The notes beneath the pieces were generated by a model, which was not told the origin of the DNA, made no database searches, and saw only the letters and a program-made list of their open reading frames with translations. Positions 7,398 to 15,421 of a DNA stretch of 50,988 nt are shown here, piece after piece. A program made the translations under genes and the position numbers. This DNA is from a virus, in the IMG/VR virus record IMGVR_UViG_3300032293_001888, positions 1 through 50,988 of that record; one strand, given 5' to 3'. Each line of letters starts with the position of its first letter. Positions within the stretch are counted from its first letter, which is position 1.

Positions 7398-9596
7398 TTA
7401 AAACTGACCCCCATCTAATGCTGTTGTCCATACAGGAATACCAGCATTAGTAACGGTTAATATCTGATTGGACCAGGTTTGGTCTGCACCACCTGCAGCC
7501 GCAGTTACACCAACTGCACCGGTTCCATTACCATATGTGATGCCGTTTTGTGTGATTGTGGATAGACCTGTACCGCCTTGGCCAACAGTCAGACCGCTAA
7601 TTGCACCAACGGTTGCGGCAGTAAATCTGCCATATCCATCAACGGTGATACTCGTGATGGTGTTGTTGGATGTAAGTGTACCTGTTTGTGTATATGTGGT
7701 ATTTGCTAAAGAAGCAATCTTTGTACCATCAAAATATGTAATTTGATTGTCGGTAAATGATGTGCCGTTTGTACCACCACGAGCAATTGGCAATGTGCCT
7801 GAAGTAATCGCAGCAGCATCAATCGCAATCGATGTGTTCGATACAGCAACTACACGACCATATACATCAGTTGAAAATGCAGCAACAGAAGATGCTGAAC
7901 CAAAAGTTTGACCAACAGCAACACTAGAGTTAGCAATCTGTGTCAGTCCATTTACACCAGAACCGATGACAATTTGACCTGATGTAAACGAGGTTACACC
8001 TGTACCACCATTTGGTACTGTAAGTGCATTGTTGAGTGCTAATGTGTTTGCAGTAATTGTAGTCAGATATGCTGGTCTACTAATTACAAATTCGGCTGGT
8101 GTGAAGTAAGCAACGTCTGTGCTGTCTGCATAGAAATGGACATTACCATCTGCATTACTGAACATACCAGAATCGTTGTCGCCTTCTGTACCACTAAATG
8201 AATAACCACCAGCAGTATTAGCACCTTGTGCCGCTAGAATTTTGCCTGCTGCTTCTAATGTACCATCATTTCCAAATGTCCAAACATGAGCATTGTTTGC
8301 ACGAATGTATACTTCTTTTGCACCATCACTTACATTAACATTAGTTTGTTCACCACCCAAATACAATTCAGCACTAGAGGCATCAATTGTACCACCAGCA
8401 CGAACATGAATGTGATTTGGTGCTGTTGGATCAAGAATGATGTATTGGTCATTGACCCCTGGACCATAATTGACACTTGGTGCTAATAAGAGTGTGTTGT
8501 TGGTTGTGTCACCAAAAATACGGTTTGCAACATAGATGGTGTTGGCTTGAACCGTGTTACCAATTGTATTGCCTTTAAAATATGCCGCAGTAACGTTGGC
8601 TTCACGATAAGATGGATTACTTAGGTTGATGTTGTTGTTTGCATCAAGTTCGCCAGTATAACCTTGAAAGAAATGGTATTCTTTTGTTCCCGAATCACGA
8701 ATTAAACCTGTGTGAGCATTGGCACCATCATTGTAGTGTGATGCAAAACCAATATCTTTTGTGTCGGAGAAATAATTACCAACACCTAAAAGAATTAATG
8801 GATCTTGAACTTCAAATTGTTGCATATTTAATGTCGAGGTATTACCAAATACAATTAAGTTACCTGTAACGGTTAAATTATTGTTTGCACCAATTGTTAA
8901 ATTGGTGTTAATTGTCTGTGTACCACCAGTAAATGCGTTAGCACGAACAACTGTATTATCAACATCAAAAGTTACTGTGTCGGTTGCACTTGCAGTAGAA
9001 GTAATACCGGCACCACCAACGAGTGTTAGTGTGTCGCCACCAGAAACAGTCTGTGGAGTACCCGTATCGCCAGCAACAGTAAACGATGTAGAAATTGCTG
9101 CGGTTGTAACATTCATTACACGACCGTTAGCGGCCACTTGAATGATTGGAATTGCTGTTGTGGATCCGTAAGTACCAGCACCAAGGCCAGGAACTGCATT
9201 AAGAGAAGTATTGAGAGTTACATCAGCAGTACCATTAAAACCAACGGCTGCAGCGGTGATATCACCACCACTAATTGAGAAGTTTCTGGAGTTTTCTAAT
9301 TGAACAGCAGCATTTGCAGTACCTTGGATGGTACCAATAATATTAGCGGTAATGAAATTAAACGAAGCATTACCTGTTGCATCTCGTCTAACTAATGTTG
9401 ATCCAGTAGCCGCATTGGTCGCATTATCGACCTGAGAAGTGTAGTATTGACCACCCACATTGACAACACCGTTGCCAGTAGGAGAACCAATAAAAATGGT
9501 GTTGGATGCATACGAGTAGGCCAATTCGCCAGCAAGTAATGAACCTGGTCTTCCAATTGAACTGGAACGTTTGATTAAAATATTAGTATTGGCCAT
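7398..9596 (-). CDS. Tail fibre protein (732 aa)
   Basis: N-terminal module MANTNILIKRSSSIGRPGSLLAGELAYSYASNTIFIG closely resembles the stand-alone 66-aa protein encoded just upstream. Residues about 250-340 hold the shared module VQDPLILLGVGN...DIGFASHYNDGANAHTG. The C-terminal third contains several GGTG units (PIARGGTNGTSF; TVPNGGTGVTSF; TVGQGGTGLSTI) typical of beta-rich phage fibre shafts, and the protein ends WTTALDGGQF. No S74 chaperone domain is present. A CATAAATA late-type element lies 36 nt upstream of the ATG. Probably a trimeric receptor-binding or accessory fibre. Confidence 0.85.
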   Translation of the reverse strand: MANTNILIKRSSSIGRPGSLLAGELAYSYASNTIFIGSPTGNGVVNVGGQYYTSQVDNATNAATGSTLVRRDATGNASFNFITANIIGTIQGTANAAVQLENSRNFSISGGDITAAAVGFNGTADVTLNTSLNAVPGLGAGTYGSTTAIPIIQVAANGRVMNVTTAAISTSFTVAGDTGTPQTVSGGDTLTLVGGAGITSTASATDTVTFDVDNTVVRANAFTGGTQTINTNLTIGANNNLTVTGNLIVFGNTSTLNMQQFEVQDPLILLGVGNYFSDTKDIGFASHYNDGANAHTGLIRDSGTKEYHFFQGYTGELDANNNINLSNPSYREANVTAAYFKGNTIGNTVQANTIYVANRIFGDTTNNTLLLAPSVNYGPGVNDQYIILDPTAPNHIHVRAGGTIDASSAELYLGGEQTNVNVSDGAKEVYIRANNAHVWTFGNDGTLEAAGKILAAQGANTAGGYSFSGTEGDNDSGMFSNADGNVHFYADSTDVAYFTPAEFVISRPAYLTTITANTLALNNALTVPNGGTGVTSFTSGQIVIGSGVNGLTQIANSSVAVGQTFGSASSVAAFSTDVYGRVVAVSNTSIAIDAAAITSGTLPIARGGTNGTSFTDNQITYFDGTKIASLANTTYTQTGTLTSNNTITSITVDGYGRFTAATVGAISGLTVGQGGTGLSTITQNGITYGNGTGAVGVTAAAGGADQTWSNQILTVTNAGIPVWTTALDGGQF

Positions 9597-9631
9597 CTCT
9601 TCTCTCTTTTATTATTATTTTACCACTTTTT

Positions 9632-9639
9632 TATTTATG
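9632..9639 (-). promoter_or_regulatory. Late-type promoter CATAAATA
   Basis: One mismatch to TATAAATA, on the minus strand, 36 nt upstream of the 732-aa fibre ATG. It overlaps the final codons of the 66-aa gene. Confidence 0.5.
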
Positions 9640-9835
9640 TAAATGTACCACCGTCAACCACATTTATGGTAACGTTGGCGATGTAATTTGGACCGCCTAT
9701 TTCTACTATTTGACTATTTCTACTTCCAATAAACAACGTATTTGAAGCAAACGAATACGCCATTTCACCATCATCCAGTGTTGTTGGTCTAGTATTTGCA
9801 TATGACCGAAGAATTTGTATGGTTGTATTGGCCAT
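9635..9835 (-). CDS. Stand-alone fibre anchor module (66 aa)
   Basis: The protein MANTTIQILRSYANTRPTTL...DGEMAYSFASNTLFIGS is a short paralogue of the first about 60 residues of the 732-aa fibre and ends VDGGTFT with no shaft. Its ATG directly follows the stop of the 74-aa gene (TAAATG), indicating translational coupling. It may occupy the same baseplate socket as the long fibres, or be the remnant of a fibre that lost its shaft. Confidence 0.75.
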   Translation of the reverse strand: MANTTIQILRSYANTRPTTLDDGEMAYSFASNTLFIGSRNSQIVEIGGPNYIANVTINVVDGGTFT

Positions 9836-10060
9836 TTAGAAAAATCCTGCGTCTAAGTCTGGGTTTAAATCTGCAACTGATTGTATTACAAAACTGTTTG
9901 TATTTGCTTGATATACAATAACATCTCTATCTTGAGCCCCTGTCATTGATAAGTCCGTTGAATTTTTAATGGTTTTAACACCATAATTTAATTGACGAAC
10001 TGTACCACCTTGTTGTTGATTAACTTGAACATTAACTGTTCCGATTACTTGTCCTGGCAT
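9836..10060 (-). CDS. Small virion-type protein (74 aa)
   Basis: It starts MPGQVIGTVNVQVNQQQGG and ends VADLNPDLDAGFF. It sits in a tight run between the 113-aa and 66-aa structural genes (TAAATG junction downstream, 9 nt upstream). The middle contains DRDVIVYQANTNSFVIQSV, a beta-rich motif also common in marine T4-like virion proteins. Function is not known; I infer a small structural or fibre-base component from context. Confidence 0.65.
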   Translation of the reverse strand: MPGQVIGTVNVQVNQQQGGTVRQLNYGVKTIKNSTDLSMTGAQDRDVIVYQANTNSFVIQSVADLNPDLDAGFF

Positions 10061-10069
10061 GGCAGTTCC

Positions 10070-10411
10070 TTAAAACTTGGTGACTTGAGGAATAACATTC
10101 ACGATTCCTTCTAATACTCTAGTCACGGTGTTTGCGGTGTCTTTAATTGCCACATCATATACATAACGACCAGCTGCAATATTCGATGTCGTGTTTGCGT
10201 TTAATATTAAATTAATGTTACCATCTGTTGGTGTTGGTATAATAACAATGAACTCTGCGGTTGTATTGGCAGAATAATACGATTTACGAATTTGACTTTT
10301 AGCGGTTGCACCAGTTAAATCAAAAGGAACGCCATCCACATCATCAAGTGTGATGTTGGTGGTAAATGTGGTTCCTTGTTCTAAAAATAACTCTTGATAT
10401 GCAGCTGCCAT
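10070..10411 (-). CDS. Small beta-sandwich structural protein (113 aa)
   Basis: The protein (MAAAYQELFLEQGTTFTTN, then DLTGATAKSQIRKSY, ending VIPQVTKF) has the pattern of a compact beta-sandwich, resembling phage proteins with the QGxxF...DLTG...AxxQ(I/V)R opening (BppU/Ig-like N-terminal domains on fibres and baseplates). It is the first gene after the 10,412-10,530 gap. An ACTAAATA late-type element lies 30 nt upstream and a 61-bp repeated element lies further upstream. It is probably a baseplate or fibre-network subunit. Confidence 0.65.
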   Translation of the reverse strand: MAAAYQELFLEQGTTFTTNITLDDVDGVPFDLTGATAKSQIRKSYYSANTTAEFIVIIPTPTDGNINLILNANTTSNIAAGRYVYDVAIKDTANTVTRVLEGIVNVIPQVTKF

Positions 10412-10440
10412 CTTATATCCTGTATATAATATTTCTTAGG

Positions 10441-10448
10441 TATTTAGT
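10441..10448 (-). promoter_or_regulatory. Late-type promoter ACTAAATA
   Basis: Two mismatches to TATAAATA but at the expected distance (30 nt) from the ATG of the 113-aa gene, the first gene of its run. Confidence 0.45.
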
Positions 10449-10461
10449 TAGTGTAGTTTCA

Positions 10462-10522
10462 TAGGAGTAAAAACGCTTTTTTAATCTTTTGAAACCAGTC
10501 AAAAAATTTTTAAGCCGGAACC
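10462..10522 (-). repeat. 61-bp intergenic element, copy A
   Basis: This gap segment aligns without gaps over 61 nt to 30137-30197 (38 identical positions by eye). Conserved blocks on the minus strand are TTCC.GC, AA.AATTTTTT, AAAAAGCG and TTTACT.C. It lies just after the stop of the S74 fibre gene and before the 113-aa gene. Function is unknown; a promoter-leader or terminator role is plausible. Confidence 0.6.
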
Positions 10523-10530
10523 ACAGAAAA

Positions 10531-11376
10531 TCAATTTTTCTTAATTGAGTCAATCTCAGCTTTTAACTCTTTGATTGCTTCAATTAACAACGGAATCATT
10601 CTCTCATATCGAACAGTCATATACTGTGGGTCGATTGGTGCTGGTGCCACCACTTCAGGTAAAACAGCATTGACTTCTTGTGCAGAAACACCAACTTCAC
10701 GAACAGGTTTATATCCTAATGCCTGTGCGGTTTCATTGGCTTCATGGTAGAATCCGTTGAGTGACATAATTTTTTCTAAAGCATTCTGGATGTTACCTAA
10801 TTTGGTTTTTAATCTATCATCCGAATAGTATGCGGTGATGTTATTGGTTGCACGAATCTCACCTGTTGTGCCTGAAGCCGCAGTTCCTACTCCTAAAGAA
10901 GTAATTTGTGTTGATGCATTTGGAACACCAGTAATATATCCCGATGGATTAGTAGCATTATATGGAGTATATCCTAAAGCGGTAGTAACGACAGAACTAG
11001 TAACACTCGAAATCTTATCGGAAGTAATAGAACCAGCCAATTGAGCATTAGTTATGGTGCCTGTTAACTGAGTGGTAGCTAAAGATGTAATCTTATCAGC
11101 ACTAATAGATCCAGCCAATTGAGCATTAGTTATGGTGCCTGTTAACTGAGTGGTAGCTAAAGATGTAATCTTATCAGCACTAATAGATCCAGCCAATTGA
11201 GCATTGGTAATGGTACCGGTAAGTTGAGTGGTAGCAATACTTGGTGTTGCATTGGCAGCAAAAGTAATTCGACCTTGAGCATCAACAGTAACCACAGAGT
11301 GTTGTGTGGTGCCGCCGTAATTTCCTGGTGTAACTGCGGTATTGGCTAATAATGCGGAGGTAACTCTCGTTGTCAT
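10531..11376 (-). CDS. Tail fibre with C-terminal S74 intramolecular chaperone (281 aa)
   Basis: The C-terminal 100 residues contain the endosialidase-type chaperone signature: SDDRLKTKLGNIQNALEKI, then GFYHE, GVSAQEVNAVLPEVV and YERMIPLLIEAIKEL. In this Peptidase_S74 family the domain guides trimerisation of the beta-stranded fibre and then cleaves itself off at a conserved Ser (candidate in YYSDDRL). The shaft has three copies of a 26-residue unit (TTQLTGTITNAQLAGSIS). The protein starts at an ATG preceded by an AAAGGA Shine-Dalgarno. Probably a short receptor-binding fibre; its small size suggests it relies on another protein for attachment. Confidence 0.9.
   Translation of the reverse strand: MTTRVTSALLANTAVTPGNYGGTTQHSVVTVDAQGRITFAANATPSIATTQLTGTITNAQLAGSISADKITSLATTQLTGTITNAQLAGSISADKITSLATTQLTGTITNAQLAGSITSDKISSVTSSVVTTALGYTPYNATNPSGYITGVPNASTQITSLGVGTAASGTTGEIRATNNITAYYSDDRLKTKLGNIQNALEKIMSLNGFYHEANETAQALGYKPVREVGVSAQEVNAVLPEVVAPAPIDPQYMTVRYERMIPLLIEAIKELKAEIDSIKKN
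11033..11245 (-). repeat. 78-bp tandem repeat (two identical copies plus a diverged third)
   Basis: Positions 11033-11110 and 11111-11188 are identical base for base. A third copy from 11189 is partial and diverged. The unit encodes 26 residues, so copy-number change keeps the frame of the S74 fibre. Confidence 0.9.
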
Positions 11377-11387
11377 TTAATTTTCCT

Positions 11388-11513
11388 TTAATTCATGACT
11401 AGATTTATGATTCCATAAACAAAAAGAGTTCTCTCATTAAACACATCAGCAAGTTTCTCTGAATGAGCATGTTTTGGGTCTGTTACGAACTTAATATATG
11501 TTTTGTCTTTCAT
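11388..11513 (-). CDS. Small hypothetical protein (41 aa)
   Basis: The ATG at 11513 directly follows the TAA of the 99-aa gene (TAAATG), and the frame runs 41 codons to 11388. The protein starts MKDKTYIKFVTDPKHAHSEK and ends YGIINLVMN. An AAAGGA Shine-Dalgarno for the next fibre gene sits right after its stop, supporting an operon. No family is recognised. Confidence 0.55.
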   Translation of the reverse strand: MKDKTYIKFVTDPKHAHSEKLADVFNERTLFVYGIINLVMN

Positions 11514-11813
11514 TTAAAATCCTTCTGGCTTAGGATATTTAGCTTTTACTTCCAAACATTTCTGTTTGTAATCTTCAAGAGCCTGCTCATCGCCTTTAAC
11601 CCAAGCATCAAGAAACTCACCAATCTCGGGGTAACTATACAGGCGTTTGCGATAGTAATCTTGTGTGTCAAACTCAAATTCTTGTTTTGCACGAACTAAT
11701 GGCTCGACTTCACTTGCTTGAATTGGAGTCAGATCAGGTTTTATAAGATGGTCTTGTGAACCATCTGCTTCGTATGCGTATACATTACCTTGGCTATCTT
11801 TGTAGTGTTTCAT
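11514..11813 (-). CDS. Tail-fibre assembly/XkdW-like small protein (99 aa)
   Basis: An upstream in-frame extension to 11900 overlaps the previous gene and is not credible. The ATG at 11813 has AAGGAT 5 nt upstream and directly follows the stop of the 1125-aa fibre. The protein reads MKHYKDSQGNVYAYEADGSQ and ends RKRLYSYPEIGEFLDAWVKG...KAKYPKPEGF. The YPxIGExLDAW...YPKP pattern resembles XkdW-like and tail-fibre-assembly proteins that follow fibre genes. I infer a chaperone or helper for the adjacent 1125-aa fibre. Confidence 0.7.
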   Translation of the reverse strand: MKHYKDSQGNVYAYEADGSQDHLIKPDLTPIQASEVEPLVRAKQEFEFDTQDYYRKRLYSYPEIGEFLDAWVKGDEQALEDYKQKCLEVKAKYPKPEGF

Positions 11814-11821
11814 ATCTATCC

Positions 11822-14800
11822 TTAATATAATTCGTACCAACCACGAGCTGAACCGTTCATAGCTGCTAACACATAGGTAGACCCTGCTGGAACAATACAT
11901 GGCATATTTACAGAAAAGCCCCCGCAGCCGTTAAACTGAGCTTGCCAGTATGAAATTAATACGCCGTCAATATAAATCTGTCCTTGTCCACCTTGGTTAC
12001 AACCAAAGTTACCTTGCACTTGAATTGGGTAACTTCGATTATTGGTGTAAGTAACGCCTTGTGAACGAGAACCTGTAACGTCATTCCATACCTCGCCAGT
12101 AATACCAAGGCCTAATTTACTTTTTCCTTGAAACGAGCTTGTATTAAGCGCAGTTGATGCTATCCCTGCGTTTATAGCATAATTTACAGATAATGATGGT
12201 GCAGTTCCCGTTAAACCTGCACCTGAACCATTAAATTGAGAAGCCGTAACTTGTCCGTTACTACCAAGCGTCATAACTGCTGAACCAGTTCTATTCCCGC
12301 TGTAAATTTGAACACCAGAACTAAACCGCATAGCGCAATAGCCAGTGTTCAAATCTACAATGTCACCATCATCAGCCAAAATTAATCCGCCGCCACTGGC
12401 ATTATTGGTGCTTACGGTTACTGAACCAGTAAATGTTCCAGTTGTGCCGGTTACACTTCCGCCTGATAAATTGGTGGCAGTTGTAGCTGATGTTGCAAAA
12501 TTTACACTAAAGTTTGATGGGTTATAAACAAAATGACTTGTTCCATCATTACTACCCCAAAGCCAAGTTGGTTGTCCACCTTGTCCAGACCAATTAAAGG
12601 TCATAGCAGTACCGTTACCACCACCTTGAGAAAGTGTGGAAGCTTTTGTTGCTAGTGTGGCTGTTCCAGCATTACCAGAAATACTGCCAGTAATTTGTGA
12701 ACTAAACGTTTTGGTACCACCAATGGTTTGGTCACCAGACGTATAAACACCATTAGTTACCGTACCAGCATTACCAGAAATACTGCCAGTAATTTGTGAA
12801 CTAAACGTTTTGGTACCACCAATGGTTTGATTACCAGTCGTATAAACACCGTTTGTTACTGTACCAGCATTACCAGAAATACTGTGAGTATATGTGTTGG
12901 AATTATTTAAAGAGTTTTTAACAAATGCCGTTGTAGCAAAAACAGTGTTACTTGCATTAGTATCTACAGTAACACCAGTTACACTGCCCGTAAAACTTGC
13001 AGCTGATAATGCAGCTTTTCTGGTTTCTAAATCTTGTATTGCCAACTGAATTGTGTTGGCTGTTGAAACAATACTACCAAATGGTGATGTAAATGTAATG
13101 TTATTGGCAAAGTATGGATTATTAATATAACCATCAACTTCAATAAAAATAATCACACCAGTTGAAGGTGCGGTACCAAATGTGACTGTAGTTGCATTTG
13201 TTTCAGTGTATGCTGAAGGAAATTGACGAACACCATCAAAGTATACACGAAGTTGTGAAGCACCAGGAATATAAGTTGGTGCCGTATATACTGTTGTTGT
13301 TCCATTACCTGTGTAAGTTAAACGTGTAGACTGAATTGTTGTACCTGGCACCGCACCGCCTCCGCCGCCAGTTCCTCCTGCAGCCCAATAGTATGTTCCT
13401 GGACCATTTGTTGCAAGAACAAATCCAGCAGGAACTCCCGAAGCAGTAGGTAATAAATTTGTTAATGCAGCACCAGAAGAAGTTGCACCTGTACCACCTT
13501 GTGTGATTGGTAACGCATTAGTTAATGTTAAATCATTAAATGTTGGCGCTGCAGTTATTCTTAAATCTTGTGGTGTATTAATTGTTAGTGTATTTGAAGA
13601 ACCAACAACTGTAATACCGTTTGTGCTAGTAATTGATATTATACCAGCATTTGCTGACGCCGAACCAGTTGTACCAAAAAATGTGTTTGAGGATGTGTTT
13701 GCTCTATTAAAAGCTGTAACTGAATAATTATTAAGAGCAGTAATATTGGTGTTTTGTGTTGCATTGACACCAGAAATTGAAGATACATCAGATGCAATTT
13801 GACTTTGTAAACTTACTACGTTAGCTTGAAGTGCATTATTTAATGTGTTGGCAGCTAAAGAAGATGCAAAAGTGTCCGTACTTGTTGATGTTAGTGAGCT
13901 GCTAATTAGATTAGCTGTTAATATTTTAGAATAACTGGAAGGATTATTAACATCAATTATATCCCAATAATCTTGGGTTTCATTCCAACGAATGGATGCA
14001 TTTGCGCCAGAACTACCCCGATTCACATTGAAAGAGCTTATTTGACCAACAGCTGAGCCCGCATTAAGCGTAAAAGTATTGGTACTATAAACTGTTGTTC
14101 CATTAATAACAAAATTACCACCAACACTTACTTGGCCAAGGGTTTGTATATTGTCAAAGAAAGCTATAGGGGCTGAATTAGCGTCGAGTCTAGAAGTTAC
14201 TGTTAATATTGGAACAGTTACACTAGTATTTGCAACAATCGTGTTTGCAACAATCGTGTTTGAACTCAAACCAGTATTGGCTCGTATATTTTGGCCTGTA
14301 ATTGAATTGCTTGCAGTAATTATTGCTGTATTAACAGAACTATTTGCTTGAAGTAAATTAACAAAACCCGTACCAGTTACAGAAATTGTTGCTGTGTTAA
14401 CAGAACTGTTAGCCTGCAAAGCATCAGTAAATGTTGTTCCTGTTATTGTTGCTGTTGCTGTATTGACTGAATTATTAGCTTGTAAAGAACCAACAGAACT
14501 TAAACCAGAAACACTTAATGTAGTTGAACTCAAACCAGTATTGGCTTGAATATTATTACCAATAATGGTATTCGTTGCGGTAACAATTGCGGTATTAACG
14601 GATGTATTTGATTGTAAAGCATTTACTGTTCCTAAATTAGAAACGATTAATGTTGAACTTTCAATAGATGTATTGGCTTGCAAAGCATTTGTTAATGCCT
14701 GACCAGTAATATTTAACGATGCACCTAAAATACTTGTGTTGGAACGTAATGCATTAACTGTTGTGTTGCCCGAAGAAACCACAGAAACAGCACGAATAGA

Positions 14801-15199
14801 ATTATTTGATGTTATGTCATTTGCAAATACATTACCAGAAGCATTGACTGTTGTTGTTCTAATAATGGTATTGGCCAACAAAGTATCGGTGATGGTGTTC
14901 TTACGAATGTTGGCATTATTGGCAACGTCTAAAGCAAAACCTGCACCGTTAATAAACACATTCGCTAAAGCAGTTACGTCACCAATAAGTGAGGAGGTGT
15001 TAGCAACAATTGTAGAACCTAAGATTGCTGCACCAGTTACAGACAATCCTGTGCCAGCACCATTTAGAATTAAAGTTCCACTATCTTTGGTGTAGTTGTT
15101 AGCACCAAGAGTGTTTAATTCAACAGCAGCTCTATTCTGTTGAGATAACAGGTCACCAAAGGTATTGGTAAAATTAAGAATTGGTACTGTATTAGCCAT
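11822..15199 (-). CDS. Very long tail fibre protein (1125 aa)
   Basis: Residues about 90-340 contain a beta-helix-like array of roughly 25-residue repeats (LQANSSVNTATISVTG and variants). A short coiled-coil unit (NATQNTNITALNNYS) follows, then a GGTG segment and two to three 33-residue repeats (GNAGTVTNGVYTTGNQTIGG). The C-terminal domain (from about 1035) has VWNDVTGSRSQGVTYTNN and ends SARGWYELY, the beta-sandwich tip type often seen as a receptor-binding head. Cysteines near the tip may pair. Its ATG overlaps the stop of the upstream 73-aa gene (TAATG). Probably the main long fibre; the following 99-aa gene is its likely assembly partner. Confidence 0.87.
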   Translation of the reverse strand: MANTVPILNFTNTFGDLLSQQNRAAVELNTLGANNYTKDSGTLILNGAGTGLSVTGAAILGSTIVANTSSLIGDVTALANVFINGAGFALDVANNANIRKNTITDTLLANTIIRTTTVNASGNVFANDITSNNSIRAVSVVSSGNTTVNALRSNTSILGASLNITGQALTNALQANTSIESSTLIVSNLGTVNALQSNTSVNTAIVTATNTIIGNNIQANTGLSSTTLSVSGLSSVGSLQANNSVNTATATITGTTFTDALQANSSVNTATISVTGTGFVNLLQANSSVNTAIITASNSITGQNIRANTGLSSNTIVANTIVANTSVTVPILTVTSRLDANSAPIAFFDNIQTLGQVSVGGNFVINGTTVYSTNTFTLNAGSAVGQISSFNVNRGSSGANASIRWNETQDYWDIIDVNNPSSYSKILTANLISSSLTSTSTDTFASSLAANTLNNALQANVVSLQSQIASDVSSISGVNATQNTNITALNNYSVTAFNRANTSSNTFFGTTGSASANAGIISITSTNGITVVGSSNTLTINTPQDLRITAAPTFNDLTLTNALPITQGGTGATSSGAALTNLLPTASGVPAGFVLATNGPGTYYWAAGGTGGGGGAVPGTTIQSTRLTYTGNGTTTVYTAPTYIPGASQLRVYFDGVRQFPSAYTETNATTVTFGTAPSTGVIIFIEVDGYINNPYFANNITFTSPFGSIVSTANTIQLAIQDLETRKAALSAASFTGSVTGVTVDTNASNTVFATTAFVKNSLNNSNTYTHSISGNAGTVTNGVYTTGNQTIGGTKTFSSQITGSISGNAGTVTNGVYTSGDQTIGGTKTFSSQITGSISGNAGTATLATKASTLSQGGGNGTAMTFNWSGQGGQPTWLWGSNDGTSHFVYNPSNFSVNFATSATTATNLSGGSVTGTTGTFTGSVTVSTNNASGGGLILADDGDIVDLNTGYCAMRFSSGVQIYSGNRTGSAVMTLGSNGQVTASQFNGSGAGLTGTAPSLSVNYAINAGIASTALNTSSFQGKSKLGLGITGEVWNDVTGSRSQGVTYTNNRSYPIQVQGNFGCNQGGQGQIYIDGVLISYWQAQFNGCGGFSVNMPCIVPAGSTYVLAAMNGSARGWYELY
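12666..12890 (-). repeat. 99-bp tandem repeats in the 1125-aa fibre
   Basis: Near-identical units start at 12666, 12765 and 12864 (third partial). Each unit is 99 bp (33 codons) and encodes the SGNAGTVTNGVYT-type shaft segment. The first two differ at only a few bases. Confidence 0.85.
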
Positions 15200-15420
15200 T
15201 ATTGTTTTCCTGACAATTGAAGCAAGAGTTCTTTGATGATTCGAACATCATCTCTCACTTCATTAATTTCATTTCTGATGTTATTTATTTCTGTTTTTTG
15301 GTTGGTAATTAATCTTGACTTCATTTTGTAATCTTCTAAACCAGACACATCGGTATTGATTAAAGCCATAGTTTTTGTGTCTCTAATATAAGTTGTGCCA
15401 GGTATTTTTACTAAAGACAT
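15199..15420 (-). CDS. Small coiled-coil virion protein (73 aa)
   Basis: The ATG at 15420 gives MSLVKIPGTTYIRDTKTMAL, an opening typical of a small conserved protein in marine T4-like phages; the 10-residue extension upstream overlaps the previous gene and lacks support. Residues 30-70 form a charged helix (NNIRNEINEVRDDVRIIKEL). It overlaps the 1125-aa fibre start by one base (TAATG), and its own start follows the DUF4815 gene's stop within 2 nt. Probably a baseplate or fibre connector; exact role unknown. Confidence 0.7.
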   Translation of the reverse strand: MSLVKIPGTTYIRDTKTMALINTDVSGLEDYKMKSRLITNQKTEINNIRNEINEVRDDVRIIKELLLQLSGKQ

Positions 15421-15421
15421 A

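Noticed and set aside
7395-7402. TTTAAATA on the minus strand as a late promoter for the 183-aa coiled-coil gene
   Set aside because: Distance (35 nt) fits, but it overlaps the stop region of the 732-aa gene in a very AT-rich stretch and has only a one-mismatch match; evidence is too weak to list.
11814-11900. N-terminal extension of the 99-aa chaperone-like protein
   Set aside because: It would lie inside the C-terminal coding region of the 1125-aa fibre; the ATG at 11813 has a good Shine-Dalgarno and a coherent N-terminus.
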